Positions 9,108 through 18,647 of a DNA stretch of 55,390 bases are shown piece after piece. The notes under the pieces are model-generated. The model was not told where the DNA came from and made no database searches. It saw only the letters and a list, made by a program, of their open reading frames with translations. Every line of letters begins with the position of its first letter. Position 1 is the first letter of the stretch. Position numbers and translations under genes: made by a program. Source of the DNA: Dolichospermum sp. UHCC 0259 (GTDB lineage Bacteria > Cyanobacteriota > Cyanobacteriia > Cyanobacteriales > Nostocaceae); contig NZ_VIKX01000294.1 in assembly GCF_009711935.1 (NCBI RefSeq), forward strand, positions 1-55,390, in the 5' to 3' direction.

Positions 9108-11069
9108 ATGAAACAGAAAGTTAAACAAACTCATCAAAATGTTGCACAACTTTCTCTGGTATTAGATTACAAAGATGCACTACACCAAATCCGTAACTAT
9201 TTAGCAGGCCAAATGATAGGTGCTACCCGTGATGAAACTTTACTAGAGGAAGTTATTAAGTGTTTATTTTGCAAGATTTATCTAAAAAAACACCAAAATA
9301 TAGTAATTAACCCCGATACTAGATTAAGCATTCAACAACAATATCAAAAAACTTTTAGCGAAATTCAGATTTTATTACCTAACTTATTTAATTCTCAAGA
9401 TAAATTACAGCTAGATAAAAATAGTTTAGAATTTATTGATCAAAAATTAGAAATACTTGATATTCATCAATGGAGTTATGATCCTTTTGGAGATGCTTAT
9501 GAAGTTTTTACTAGCTCTATTGTTAAGGGAAAAGAAGGACAGTTTTTTACCCCTCAAAATGCTATTGATTTATTAGTTGAATTAATTAATCCACAACCCG
9601 GTGAAACAATTATAGATCCTGCTTGTGGTGCTGGAGGTTTTTTAAACTCAGCAGCACGTCATCTTATTAATTTAGGAATTACATCTGAAGAGGTAAATCA
9701 ATATGTTTTTGGTATAGATAAAGATAATTATTTAGTTCGGCTTGCCTCAGCTAGATTATCATTATTTACTAAAACATCAGCTAATATATTTTGTAGTGAT
9801 TCTTTGGCTTGGGATGTAGATAAATCATTACAGGATAAACTTGGTACTTTTGATATTGTTTTAGCAAATCCACCTTTTGGCACTCGAATTGTTGCCGCTT
9901 CTAGTAACACTCAAAGAACTTTTGAATTAGGTTATAAATGGCATTTAGATAAAAAATCAGATAATTTTATTAAATCCAATGAACTGCAATCCTCTGTACC
10001 TCCACAAGTATTATTTATTGAAAGATGTCTTTCTTTAGTTAAACCTGGAGGACGTTTAGGTATAGTAGTTCCAGAAAGTCTAATTTCTAGTAAAACTTAT
10101 CGCTATGTTATTAATTATATTGAAGAAAAAGCAGATATCAAAGCGGTTATAGGAATGCCAGAAGAATTATTTAAGGTTTCAGGAAAAAGTGGTACTCATA
10201 CAAAAACTTGTTTATTAGTCTTACATAAGAAAAAAGAAGCAAATATACAGCAGAAGAATAATATTTTTATGGCTGATGCTAAATTATGTGGACATGATAG
10301 CAGAGGACGGAAAAATAGTAGGGACGATCTGCCAACTATTGCCTTAAATTATCATAAATATAGACAAAATAACCTAGTTAATTCTAGTTTAGGGTACGAG
10401 GTAGAATTTAGTAAAATTACAGATTATATTCTTGCCCCTCGTTATTATAACCCAGAAATAATTAATGAATTGCAAAGATTGCATAATACCCATGATTTGA
10501 TTCCCATATCTGAATTAATCTCTCAGGGTTTACTAGATGTGACAACAGGTGATGAAGTAGGTAAAGAAAATTATGGAACTGGTGATATTCCATTTGTAAG
10601 AACTTCAGATATTTCTAACTGGGAAATAAAAAGAAATCCTAAACATTGTTTAAGTGAAGAAATTTATCGTTCTCTTGCTGCTAAACAAGATGTCAGAGAA
10701 GGTGATATTCTCATGGTGAGAGACGGAACATATTTAGTAGGACACTGTGCTTATATTACGAAATATGATAAGAGAATAGTATTTCAAAGTCACATTTATA
10801 AATTGAGAATAAAAGATAATTCTAAATTATCTGCATATTTATTAATAGCAGCTTTAAGTTCCGAACCTGTAATTATGCAGATCAAGGCTAAAAGATTCAC
10901 TCAAGATATTATTGATTCATTGGGTGATAGACTAGGTGAAATTATTTTACCTATTCCTAAAGACTGTGAATTAAAGGAAAAAATTACACAAATAGTAAAA
11001 AGATCCATAGATGATAGAATTGAAGCACGAGAATTAGCCAGACAAGCCTGTGTTGAATTAGTTAGTTAA
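9108..11069 (+). CDS. N6-adenine DNA methyltransferase with fused S-like target recognition domain
   Basis: From the ATG at 9108 this is a 653-residue Type I-like (gamma-class) DNA methyltransferase. The N-terminal helical part (about 1-130) resembles the HsdM N-terminal domain. Motif I is DPACGAGGF from residue 170, and the catalytic motif IV is NPPFG at 254-258. After the catalytic core, residues from about 430 onward look like a single specificity half-subunit: IPISEL, PFVRTSDI, REGDILMVRDGT, a final LPIP and a helical spacer. M and S functions are thus in one chain. An upstream in-frame GTG at 9042 is possible, but the extra residues look unlike the family. It converges with an HNH-type nuclease gene only 18 bases away, forming a likely restriction-modification system. 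Confidence 0.88.
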   Translation: MKQKVKQTHQNVAQLSLVLDYKDALHQIRNYLAGQMIGATRDETLLEEVIKCLFCKIYLKKHQNIVINPDTRLSIQQQYQKTFSEIQILLPNLFNSQDKLQLDKNSLEFIDQKLEILDIHQWSYDPFGDAYEVFTSSIVKGKEGQFFTPQNAIDLLVELINPQPGETIIDPACGAGGFLNSAARHLINLGITSEEVNQYVFGIDKDNYLVRLASARLSLFTKTSANIFCSDSLAWDVDKSLQDKLGTFDIVLANPPFGTRIVAASSNTQRTFELGYKWHLDKKSDNFIKSNELQSSVPPQVLFIERCLSLVKPGGRLGIVVPESLISSKTYRYVINYIEEKADIKAVIGMPEELFKVSGKSGTHTKTCLLVLHKKKEANIQQKNNIFMADAKLCGHDSRGRKNSRDDLPTIALNYHKYRQNNLVNSSLGYEVEFSKITDYILAPRYYNPEIINELQRLHNTHDLIPISELISQGLLDVTTGDEVGKENYGTGDIPFVRTSDISNWEIKRNPKHCLSEEIYRSLAAKQDVREGDILMVRDGTYLVGHCAYITKYDKRIVFQSHIYKLRIKDNSKLSAYLLIAALSSEPVIMQIKAKRFTQDIIDSLGDRLGEIILPIPKDCELKEKITQIVKRSIDDRIEARELARQACVELVS

Positions 11070-11087
11070 AAGAGTGAAGTTTAATTT

Positions 11088-12242
11088 TTATAAAAGACCA
11101 TTATCTTGATAGTTATTAAAAATCTTTTTTAATAACTCTCTAGTTTCATCCACTGAGCGATTTTGCTGAATTTCATTACCTTCTGAACTAATCCAGCAAA
11201 TATTTTCTCCACGTTGTATTTGCATATCAATTAACCCTTTAGCTTTTCTGGGAACTATATGACCTACTTGAAACTTAGATTCACCATGAGTACAATTCAA
11301 TAATTCATACTGAAAATCGGTAAATGAAAAATATTCCATTTTTATAGGACATTTACAAGATTCGGGAATAATTTCCCCTTGTTCAATTATTTTTTCTTTT
11401 TCAAGACTCTGAATAATATCTACCGGAAATCCTTTAAATTCTAAAATTTGTGTAATTAATTTGTACTCTATTTCTTGACAATCTCTTACAAAAGCAAACT
11501 CTATAGAGTCTGGATGCGCTTCCCATCTTAATTCACGATTAGTTTGATAACCCCCAGTTTGACCTCGATCTGTCAAATAAGCTTTAGTTCTTACCTTATT
11601 GTAAATCTTTTGAAATAATTTATAGTATTGTGAATTTTTAGTTTTGGTTAATAAGAATTTTTCTAATTTAAGGATTTTTAGAATTGATGGATTATCAAAA
11701 CTAATAATATTTATGTTTTTAGCATCATGAATGCTACTATTATTGATATTTTTTTGCTGGTAATCAATCCAATAAAACTTACTTCTCTTTTGTCGCAAAT
11801 GAATAAAATTTACTTTATTATCATCGGTAGATAAAACAGTCACAAAATCGCTTAATATTTTAATAAAAATATCTATACAATCCTTATATATATTATGTCT
11901 AGGGTCTGGAAGATTGAAATGCTCAGACCAACGTGTGGCATAATTAGCTGAACCTCCTTTCTTCCAGACAAGTTGAACAAAAAAAGAAAATCTAAAAATG
12001 TCAGTTAAACTCGTGGTTACCTGTTTTTCTGTTAACAGTCGAGAAAGTTCTAGACATTTTGATAATATTTGACTGTCTTGTCGTAAAACAGGCAAAACTT
12101 TAGTAGAAAGTGAAGCAAGGTTAAACTGCTTTTTCTTAACATTTTTATCAGATTTACTCTTTTCCTTACTGATATCAATTGCTTTCAACTCTTCATCAAT
12201 AATTGTTTTTACTTGCTCAATAATACTATTCATTATTTTCAA
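11088..12242 (-). CDS. Putative HNH-type restriction endonuclease
   Basis: This 384-residue protein has a C-terminal nuclease-like segment: a Cys pair (SCKCP) and a later Cys near residue 317, then GHIVPRKAKG, then GENICWISSEGNEIQQNRS. This is the 'H-x-x-P ... H/E-N-I-x-W ... G-N-x-x-Q' pattern of HNH/beta-beta-alpha-metal restriction enzymes. The N-terminal two thirds are not recognised; a YATRWSEHFNLPDPRH segment may belong to the DNA-recognition part. The gene begins inside the 3' end of the C-protein-like gene and converges with the methyltransferase gene, the classic R, M and C arrangement. Assignment as the cognate restriction enzyme is inference from motif plus context. A second ATG at 12233 is an alternative start. 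Confidence 0.65.
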   Translation of the reverse strand: MKIMNSIIEQVKTIIDEELKAIDISKEKSKSDKNVKKKQFNLASLSTKVLPVLRQDSQILSKCLELSRLLTEKQVTTSLTDIFRFSFFVQLVWKKGGSANYATRWSEHFNLPDPRHNIYKDCIDIFIKILSDFVTVLSTDDNKVNFIHLRQKRSKFYWIDYQQKNINNSSIHDAKNINIISFDNPSILKILKLEKFLLTKTKNSQYYKLFQKIYNKVRTKAYLTDRGQTGGYQTNRELRWEAHPDSIEFAFVRDCQEIEYKLITQILEFKGFPVDIIQSLEKEKIIEQGEIIPESCKCPIKMEYFSFTDFQYELLNCTHGESKFQVGHIVPRKAKGLIDMQIQRGENICWISSEGNEIQQNRSVDETRELLKKIFNNYQDNGLL

Positions 12243-12468
12243 TATTATATTCTGAGAAAAGATCAGAAATAGAAATACCTAACGCTTTAGCCAACTTTTC
12301 TATATTTTTTAAGGAAGGGTTACGAGTACCTGATTCAATCCCCGAAATATAGTTACGATGAAGACCAGCTTTTTCAGCAAGCTGTTCTTGCGACAAATCT
12401 AGTTCTCGCCGTCTTCTCCGAATTGCTTTTCCAAAACGGTATTCAATTTCGTCTTTTATTTTTTCCAC
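12226..12468 (-). CDS. HTH transcriptional regulator, restriction-modification C-protein type
   Basis: This 80-residue protein is essentially one Xre/Cro-type helix-turn-helix (about residues 12-70). The stretch LSQEQLAEKAGLHRNYISGI and the following ESGTRNPSL closely resemble controller (C) proteins of restriction-modification systems, which delay nuclease expression until the host is methylated. It overlaps the downstream HNH nuclease gene by 17 bases, so both are on one transcript, as expected for C-R operons. The 154-base region to the chlH 3' end would hold its promoter and any C-boxes; I did not find a convincing symmetric operator there by eye. Confidence 0.8.
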   Translation of the reverse strand: MEKIKDEIEYRFGKAIRRRRRELDLSQEQLAEKAGLHRNYISGIESGTRNPSLKNIEKLAKALGISISDLFSEYNIENNE

Positions 12469-12562
12469 ATCAACATCTTTAAATACTCAGCAGAGAAAGT
12501 CTATACATTATTAATGGAGTTTTGCACACTATAAGTTTATGTAGTATAATTTTTTATAAAAA

Positions 12563-12585
12563 AAAGGAGCTATCTAAGCTCCTTT
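12563..12585 (-). terminator. Rho-independent terminator downstream of chlH
   Basis: On the minus strand the sequence is AAAGGAGC, a 7-base loop, GCTCCTTT, followed directly by a run of T. The stem is 8 bp and perfect. It lies 38 bases beyond the chlH stop, so it should end the chlH transcript before the divergently placed promoter region of the C-protein gene. Confidence 0.85.
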
Positions 12586-12622
12586 CTATTAGTGATAATT
12601 TTTTAAGTCTGAGTGATAGATT

Positions 12623-15600
12623 TTACTCAATTCCCTCAATCCGGTTTTCCACCTCCTGATACAACTCACGTAACCGGTCTAAATTCTCCTCGCTAGTCTC
12701 CCAATAACCGCGTCCATTCATTTCCAACAAAGTAGAAACAATCTTGCGGAAAGAATGAGGATTGAGATTCATGAGACGCTTTTGCATTTCCTCATCTTTG
12801 ATGAAAGTCTCGTTCGTGTCCTCATAAACCCAGTTATCCACAGCGCCAGCAGTCGCACTCCAACCAGTGGTATTTACCAACCGTTTAGAAAGTTCCCGCA
12901 CACCTTCGTAACCGTGAGATAACATCCCCTCATACCATTTGGGATTTAACAACTTAGTCCGCGCATCTAAACGCACAGTTTCTGATAAACTTCTCACCTG
13001 TGCATTCGCAGTAGTTGTATCTGCAATATAAGATGCTGGTTTCTTGCCATCTGCACGCAGACTTGCTACTAACTTAGTCGGATCAGAGTCAAAATAATGG
13101 GAAACATCTGTTAAACTGATTTCCGAAGAATCGAGATTCTGGAAAGTTGCATCAGCAGTTTTCAAAGTAGTTTCAAAAATCTCTCTTGACTCATCCATAA
13201 CCCCAGGATTATCAGAATTGAAAGAGAAAGATTTGCGCTTCAAATACATTTCCTGTAACTCAGCTTCACTATCCCAAGTGCTATTCTCCACCGCAAGGTT
13301 AATATTAGAAGAATAAGAACCGGAAGCATTAGAGAAAACGCGAGTTGCAGCTTGACGCAGATTTATGCCCATGTCCTCAGCTTGTTTCAAAGCGTGCTTG
13401 CGGACAAAGTTCATTTCCAAAGGTTCATCAGCTTCCGCAGCCATTTTCACACCTTGGTCTAGCAAGTTCATTTGGTTAATGAATAAGTCGCGGAATACAC
13501 CAGAACAGTTAATTACAACGTCAATTCTGGGACGACCCAACTCTTCTAAAGGTATCAATTCCAACTTGTTCACCCGTCCCAAAGCATCGGGAACTGGACG
13601 CACACCAATCATCCACATAATTTGGGCGAGGGATTCACCGTAGGTTTTGATGTTATCTGTACCCCAGAGGACACAGGCGATGGTTTCTGGCCAGTTTCCT
13701 TCATTTTCTGACCTGTTCCGTTCCAACAACCTATCCACGACGATTTTCGCAGATTGAACTGCGGCAGAAGTGGGGATAGATTGGGGATCTAAAGCGTGAA
13801 TATTTTTACCTGTGGGTAATACGTCAGGATTACGGATAGGATCTCCACCGGGACCAGGGAGAATATATTCACCGGCTAAACCTTGGAGAAGTCCACCCAG
13901 TTCGTTATCTGCACAAACTTGTTTTAAGCAGAATTCCAAATATTCAAACAGGGGTTTTAACGCAGAGGTATCAACTTTGGTGTAACCTGATTGATGCAGT
14001 GATTCTAACCAAGGTTCTTTTCTACCCATGTACAAGAAATTCAACTTGGAAACCGCGATAACTCGACCTTCTGCGTCAATTTGTTCTTGAACTAATGCCG
14101 TGACAGCCGCACGGGTAGCGAGGGTGATATCTTGTAATAGTTGCACATCTGCCAAAATGCCGGCATCGTTGTTTCTGTAGATATCCTCAATGGTGCGTCC
14201 CAGACTTCTAGCAATAATTCCGGGTAAACCTTGAATTTCTTCCTCTTGTCGGTCTAAACTAGCAATATTGACTAAAGTTGCGATCGCTTCTTCGGCACTA
14301 GGAGGTTTACCAATCACGTGCAGTCCACAAGGTAACAAGCGCGATTCAATCTCCATCAACCGCCGATAAACGCTACCAACAATGTTATCCCGTTCTTCCG
14401 AGGACATATCCTTAGAATCGGTTTCTGGTAACTCAATATCCTTGTCTAAGTTGACAATGCGGCATTTATCCATGATGGAATTGACAATGGAAACGCCCCG
14501 TCCAGTGTCTTTCAAAGTTTGGTAAGAAGCAATTAACTCGCTGAGTTCCTTCAAACCTTTGTATAAACCAGCATTTTCCGCCGGTGGTGTTAGGTAAGAA
14601 ATTGTTTCTGCATAACTGCGACGTTTGGCAATTGTGGCTTCACTGGGGTTATTAGCTGCGTAATAATACAGGTTAGGAATTGAGCCAATTAGTTGATCTG
14701 GGTAACAATCACCAGACATTCCCATTTGCTTACCGGGCATAAATTCCAATGAGCCATGTGTCCCAAAGTGTAACACAGCATCAGCGCCCCAAATCCGTTC
14801 TAGGTAGGTGTAGTAAGCTGCAAAACCGTGATGGGGACTTGCGGAACGGGAGAATAACAACCGCATGGGGTCGCCTTCATAACCAAATGTTGGCTGGACT
14901 CCAATAAATACATTACCAAATTGTTTCCCGTAAATCAACAGATTTTGTCCGTCGCTGTTGAGGTTTCCGGGAGGTGGTCCCCAGTTCTCTTCTAAGCGTT
15001 GGGAGTAGGGTGTCAGTGCTTCATATTCTGGCACAGACATTTTGTAAGCAATGTTGAGTTCAGGACTGTTGTATTGTGCTTGTGCGTCGTGGATGACTTG
15101 TTCTAGCAACTCTTGGGGAGTTTCGGGAATGTCCTGCACGTCGTAACCGTTGTTTCTCAGTCCTTTCAGGACTTCATGGATAGAACCGAATACATCTAAA
15201 TATGCGGCTGTTCCCACGTTACCTTTGTCGGGAGGGAAGCTGAAAACGGTGATAGCGACTTTTTTGATTAATTTAGGTTTGCGGCGCAGAGTTGCCCATT
15301 TTAAGGCGCGTTGGGCAACTATTTCTACTCGGTCTTGTAAGGCGATCGCTTTCCCCGTTGCCCCATCTTTACCAGATAGGATAATAGGCTCAATTGCCCC
15401 GTCTAGTTCAGGGATAGCAATCTGTAAAGCCACTTGAATGGGATGTAACCCCAAATCGCTATCTAGCCATTCTTCCGTAGTCTGGAAGACCAAAGGTAAG
15501 GCAACCATGTAGGGACGGTTGAGGCGTTTTAATGCTTCAATAGCTTTTGGATGGTCTTGTCTCGCGGGTCCACCCACCAAAGCGAAACCAGTTAAGGAAA

Positions 15601-16609
15601 CTACTGCATCTACTAATTGTAATTTAGTTGTGGGTTCATAGAAGTAAGCTTCTATTGGTTTAGAGAAATCCAAACCACCAGCAAACACAGGTAGAACTTT
15701 TGCCCCTAATGATTCTAATTCCTGGACAATTGCCACATAATGGGCATCATCGCCGGTTACTAGGTGAGTTCTTTGTAAAACCAAACCTACACATGGTGCA
15801 AGGGGGTCTTTGAGGTTTCTGGAAATGTCCCTGCGGACAGCATACCAGTTCAGATATTCCCGCACATCCTCAAACATAGTCGGCGCTAAAGGATGCCAAA
15901 TTCCCATGTCAGGATAAACAACTGGTGCTTCATACTTAGCAGCAGCAAAGCTTTCTTTTTCCGCGCCTTTCAATACGTATTTATCAGCCAGCATCAGCAA
16001 GAAGTTTTCTAGGTTTTCCGCTGAACCACCTAGCCAATACTGAAAACTGAGCATGAAGTTTCTCGCGTCTTGTGCTTTTTCCATGGGGAGGAATTTCAGC
16101 ACTTGGGGGAGTGTCCGCAACAACTTCAACATTCCGTCTTGGAAACCAGCGCCAGATTTTTCTTTGCGCTTCTTCATGAAGTTGGCGATAACGCCCTTAG
16201 ATTGTCCTAACTGCGCCAAAGAGAAGCTACCCATTTTATTGAGGCGCATAACTTCGGGCATGGAGGGGAAGACAACCGATACATCTAGGTTATCACGATG
16301 GGGTTCAACTGCGGCAACTACTTTTTGTGCTAAGTCTTCAATAAAAATTAGAGAAGCAATGAATATATTAGCGCTTGCTATATCGCGTTGAAATTCGGCA
16401 AAGTTTTCTGTTCCGCGCAGTTCTTCAATCATGTATCCACTAATTTCTATCGCTACGCTGGGATGATTAGCGTTAATTTCCCGGACTGCTTGCGATAACG
16501 AACTCTGGTATTGAGATTCAAGGACGACATAGACAACCTTGATTAACTTACGTCCCCGTAAATTGTCAGGTGCAATATGCCTAATAGTGGACTTGACTTG
16601 GGTAAACAT
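12623..16609 (-). CDS. chlH: Magnesium chelatase subunit H
   Basis: This 1328-residue porphyrin-binding subunit of magnesium chelatase inserts Mg2+ into protoporphyrin IX with ChlI and ChlD, the first committed step of chlorophyll synthesis. The length fits cyanobacterial ChlH (about 1,330 residues). Recognisable stretches include [60 protein letters not shown] and [20 protein letters not shown], all typical of the CobN/ChlH family. AAAGGAG lies just ahead of the ATG, supporting this start. It is a single-gene unit with its own terminator. It is the one clearly core gene inside the accessory stretch, so the surrounding cassettes probably inserted on both sides of it. Confidence 0.98.
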   Translation of the reverse strand: MFTQVKSTIRHIAPDNLRGRKLIKVVYVVLESQYQSSLSQAVREINANHPSVAIEISGYMIEELRGTENFAEFQRDIASANIFIASLIFIEDLAQKVVAAVEPHRDNLDVSVVFPSMPEVMRLNKMGSFSLAQLGQSKGVIANFMKKRKEKSGAGFQDGMLKLLRTLPQVLKFLPMEKAQDARNFMLSFQYWLGGSAENLENFLLMLADKYVLKGAEKESFAAAKYEAPVVYPDMGIWHPLAPTMFEDVREYLNWYAVRRDISRNLKDPLAPCVGLVLQRTHLVTGDDAHYVAIVQELESLGAKVLPVFAGGLDFSKPIEAYFYEPTTKLQLVDAVVSLTGFALVGGPARQDHPKAIEALKRLNRPYMVALPLVFQTTEEWLDSDLGLHPIQVALQIAIPELDGAIEPIILSGKDGATGKAIALQDRVEIVAQRALKWATLRRKPKLIKKVAITVFSFPPDKGNVGTAAYLDVFGSIHEVLKGLRNNGYDVQDIPETPQELLEQVIHDAQAQYNSPELNIAYKMSVPEYEALTPYSQRLEENWGPPPGNLNSDGQNLLIYGKQFGNVFIGVQPTFGYEGDPMRLLFSRSASPHHGFAAYYTYLERIWGADAVLHFGTHGSLEFMPGKQMGMSGDCYPDQLIGSIPNLYYYAANNPSEATIAKRRSYAETISYLTPPAENAGLYKGLKELSELIASYQTLKDTGRGVSIVNSIMDKCRIVNLDKDIELPETDSKDMSSEERDNIVGSVYRRLMEIESRLLPCGLHVIGKPPSAEEAIATLVNIASLDRQEEEIQGLPGIIARSLGRTIEDIYRNNDAGILADVQLLQDITLATRAAVTALVQEQIDAEGRVIAVSKLNFLYMGRKEPWLESLHQSGYTKVDTSALKPLFEYLEFCLKQVCADNELGGLLQGLAGEYILPGPGGDPIRNPDVLPTGKNIHALDPQSIPTSAAVQSAKIVVDRLLERNRSENEGNWPETIACVLWGTDNIKTYGESLAQIMWMIGVRPVPDALGRVNKLELIPLEELGRPRIDVVINCSGVFRDLFINQMNLLDQGVKMAAEADEPLEMNFVRKHALKQAEDMGINLRQAATRVFSNASGSYSSNINLAVENSTWDSEAELQEMYLKRKSFSFNSDNPGVMDESREIFETTLKTADATFQNLDSSEISLTDVSHYFDSDPTKLVASLRADGKKPASYIADTTTANAQVRSLSETVRLDARTKLLNPKWYEGMLSHGYEGVRELSKRLVNTTGWSATAGAVDNWVYEDTNETFIKDEEMQKRLMNLNPHSFRKIVSTLLEMNGRGYWETSEENLDRLRELYQEVENRIEGIE

Positions 16610-17012
16610 TCAAATAAGCTCCTTTCAGGCGTGTTCTTGTGGAGTTCATCACGGTTGATATGGCCGTTTGTAACTTCAATTATCTTCGGCAATAAGAGTT
16701 TTTTAGCAGAAAACTCCGATTCTGTGGGGGTTTTATCCTATATCTGACACAAAATGATATAGAAAACAACATATTTATTCATGAATCTTAACAAAGAATG
16801 CAGGTTTTCTCACCTGGGTTTAAATTTTGTTTACATAGCTATGCTGTTATGTAACAAAACGTTAGTGCTGACAGTATTGTGATATTTTGGTTTTGAGTTG
16901 GGAGCGATCTATACATTTGTAACAAAATTAAGCTGTTAGCCGGCTGGTTTTTGTCTGTGTTAGTTTGTCCAATTGTCTTATCAACTTTCTACAAGACAAG
17001 GAGATTACAAAA
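16610..17012. other. Divergent regulatory region between chlH and the first large helical protein
   Basis: This 403-base region must hold the chlH promoter (minus strand) and that of the 17013 gene (plus strand). The chlH Shine-Dalgarno is complementary to GCTCCTTT at about 16618-16625. AAGGAG at 16997-17002 serves the plus-strand gene. It is AT-rich with no repeats of the HIP1-nested family. I see no riboswitch or clear regulator box. Confidence 0.5.
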
Positions 17013-18572
17013 ATGGGTTTTTGGGATGATTTTGCTGAAGGATTAAAGGATGTTGGAACATCCGCAACAAGGATTGTGACTGATACAGCTATCGATCTCG
17101 GTAACGTAGCCACAGGGTTTCAGTTTAATGAGGAAATGGAAGCTGCCAAGAAGGAGATGTCAGATGCTGGGATTCTAAGTCCTGCTGATGCAATAGAGAA
17201 AAACCACTATGGTTTTTTGAAAGACATGGAGAAAGAGGCTCGTACTAAGTTCGATATCGTCACCACTCTATATCAGGAGGGACAACGGGTCGAACTGGAA
17301 CGAGATCGGAAGGCAACTGATCTTGAGGAAATGTTAAACCAGGCTAATATGCTCGCACAAATGAGTTTAGAGGCGCAGAAGCTACTTGAGCAAGCTACAA
17401 ACATACCGGATTGGCAGAAGTGGGCTGACATCTTGGATATTCCACAGGTTGTCCTAAAAAAAGTCAATGCATCCGTTACAAAATGGGATGAAGTCAGCAA
17501 GCAGATTGTCTTATCTGGAATGGGAGTGAACGTTGCTGCAGGAGTCACAGCAGGACTTGCAGGACTCAGCAGTATTACTAAAGCTTCCTCTGCCTTAAAA
17601 GCTTCAAAAGTTGCGTCGGTAGGTTCAAAGGCCGGCAAAGCTTCAAAATTCCTCAAGATTGGCAAGCTAGCAGGCAAAGCATCTGTTGTACTGTCTGTAG
17701 CCTCAATTGGGCTTGATATTGGTCTATCTGTTGTCGAACTCGAAGCTAAAAAAGACACTCTAGAGCAGAATCTCAGGGAACTCAATGATGGCATTGCTGA
17801 AGCCAATCGAGATATAACGTCCCTACGGCGAGAAATACGACAAATACGTCTCAGGATATATGAACTCTTGAATAGTGTTGATCCAGTACAAACTGAAGGA
17901 TCTTGGAATAGTTGGGTAGAAACGACAAAACGGCAGCTAGAAAAAGCAAGAGAGCGACTAGTCTCGTTTGCAAGCATCCGTGAGAAAGCAATAAAAGTAG
18001 CTCAGTTTACAAAGGGGCAAGCTTATGAAGATCGGGTGAGGTTGATCTCTAGCATTGATCCAGAGATATCCGAGGATGAAGCAAAGTCAATTATCGCCGA
18101 CGTTGATCAGGTCAAAGGTCTTGATTGGATATCAGAAGCAACTGTACCGTCGGTTCATGCTCAGATAAAAAGTTTGAATTGGGAAATCCAAGGTCCGGGA
18201 ACTACTGCTATCAAACCAGATATCAGTATGGACTCAATTACTTGTAGCTATTCACTGAGCGGTCAAAGTGTCTGGACGAGGCAAACTTGGACTTATTATG
18301 CCACCGCTGCCAAGACAGGTTCTTTGGAATTTGATTGGAATTACTCAGGGTTTCATGCTTGGTACAAACCTTTTTTACAGATCAGCGTTTTCGTAGATAG
18401 TTCAGATGGCAGGAAATATGTGACGCTTTTGGAAGGTTCGCAAAGAGAAGGTCAAGGTAAGTCATCCATCCAAATCAAACAAGGAGAATCATTTGGTTTT
18501 GTTATCAAGGGCAGTAACTACGATCGCGATTCTCGTCTCTTGGGGGATTTGAAAATTAGTTTCAAAAGTTAG
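17013..18572 (+). CDS. Putative alpha-helical pore-forming-type protein with C-terminal beta domain (component A)
   Basis: I do not recognise this 519-residue protein as a named family. The ATG at 17013 is chosen because AAGGAG lies 10 bases upstream; an in-frame ATG at 16965 has none. Residues 1-60 include an amphipathic start, 75-150 are a long heptad-rich helix, and 165-241 form a glycine/alanine-rich apolar region (GMGVNVAAGVTAGLAGLSSI and a second patch around ASVVLSVASIGLDIGLSV). Residues 242-330 are a second long coiled coil. The layout coil, hydrophobic hairpin, coil is that of helical pore-forming proteins such as the YaxAB/XaxAB and Hbl/Cry6 types. Residues 385-519 are a beta-rich domain 81% identical to the end of the next gene product. 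There is no signal peptide. The pore-forming role is inference. Confidence 0.6.
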   Translation: MGFWDDFAEGLKDVGTSATRIVTDTAIDLGNVATGFQFNEEMEAAKKEMSDAGILSPADAIEKNHYGFLKDMEKEARTKFDIVTTLYQEGQRVELERDRKATDLEEMLNQANMLAQMSLEAQKLLEQATNIPDWQKWADILDIPQVVLKKVNASVTKWDEVSKQIVLSGMGVNVAAGVTAGLAGLSSITKASSALKASKVASVGSKAGKASKFLKIGKLAGKASVVLSVASIGLDIGLSVVELEAKKDTLEQNLRELNDGIAEANRDITSLRREIRQIRLRIYELLNSVDPVQTEGSWNSWVETTKRQLEKARERLVSFASIREKAIKVAQFTKGQAYEDRVRLISSIDPEISEDEAKSIIADVDQVKGLDWISEATVPSVHAQIKSLNWEIQGPGTTAIKPDISMDSITCSYSLSGQSVWTRQTWTYYATAAKTGSLEFDWNYSGFHAWYKPFLQISVFVDSSDGRKYVTLLEGSQREGQGKSSIQIKQGESFGFVIKGSNYDRDSRLLGDLKISFKS

Positions 18573-18647
18573 ATTCTTCATTCTCATTCATTCGTAGTAT
18601 TCGATAAGTTAATCAACACAACAAGTCATAAATCAAGGAGTAAAACC

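Noticed and set aside
12623-16609. Long plus-strand frames inside chlH
   Set aside because: They are antisense shadows of a highly conserved gene with no independent features.
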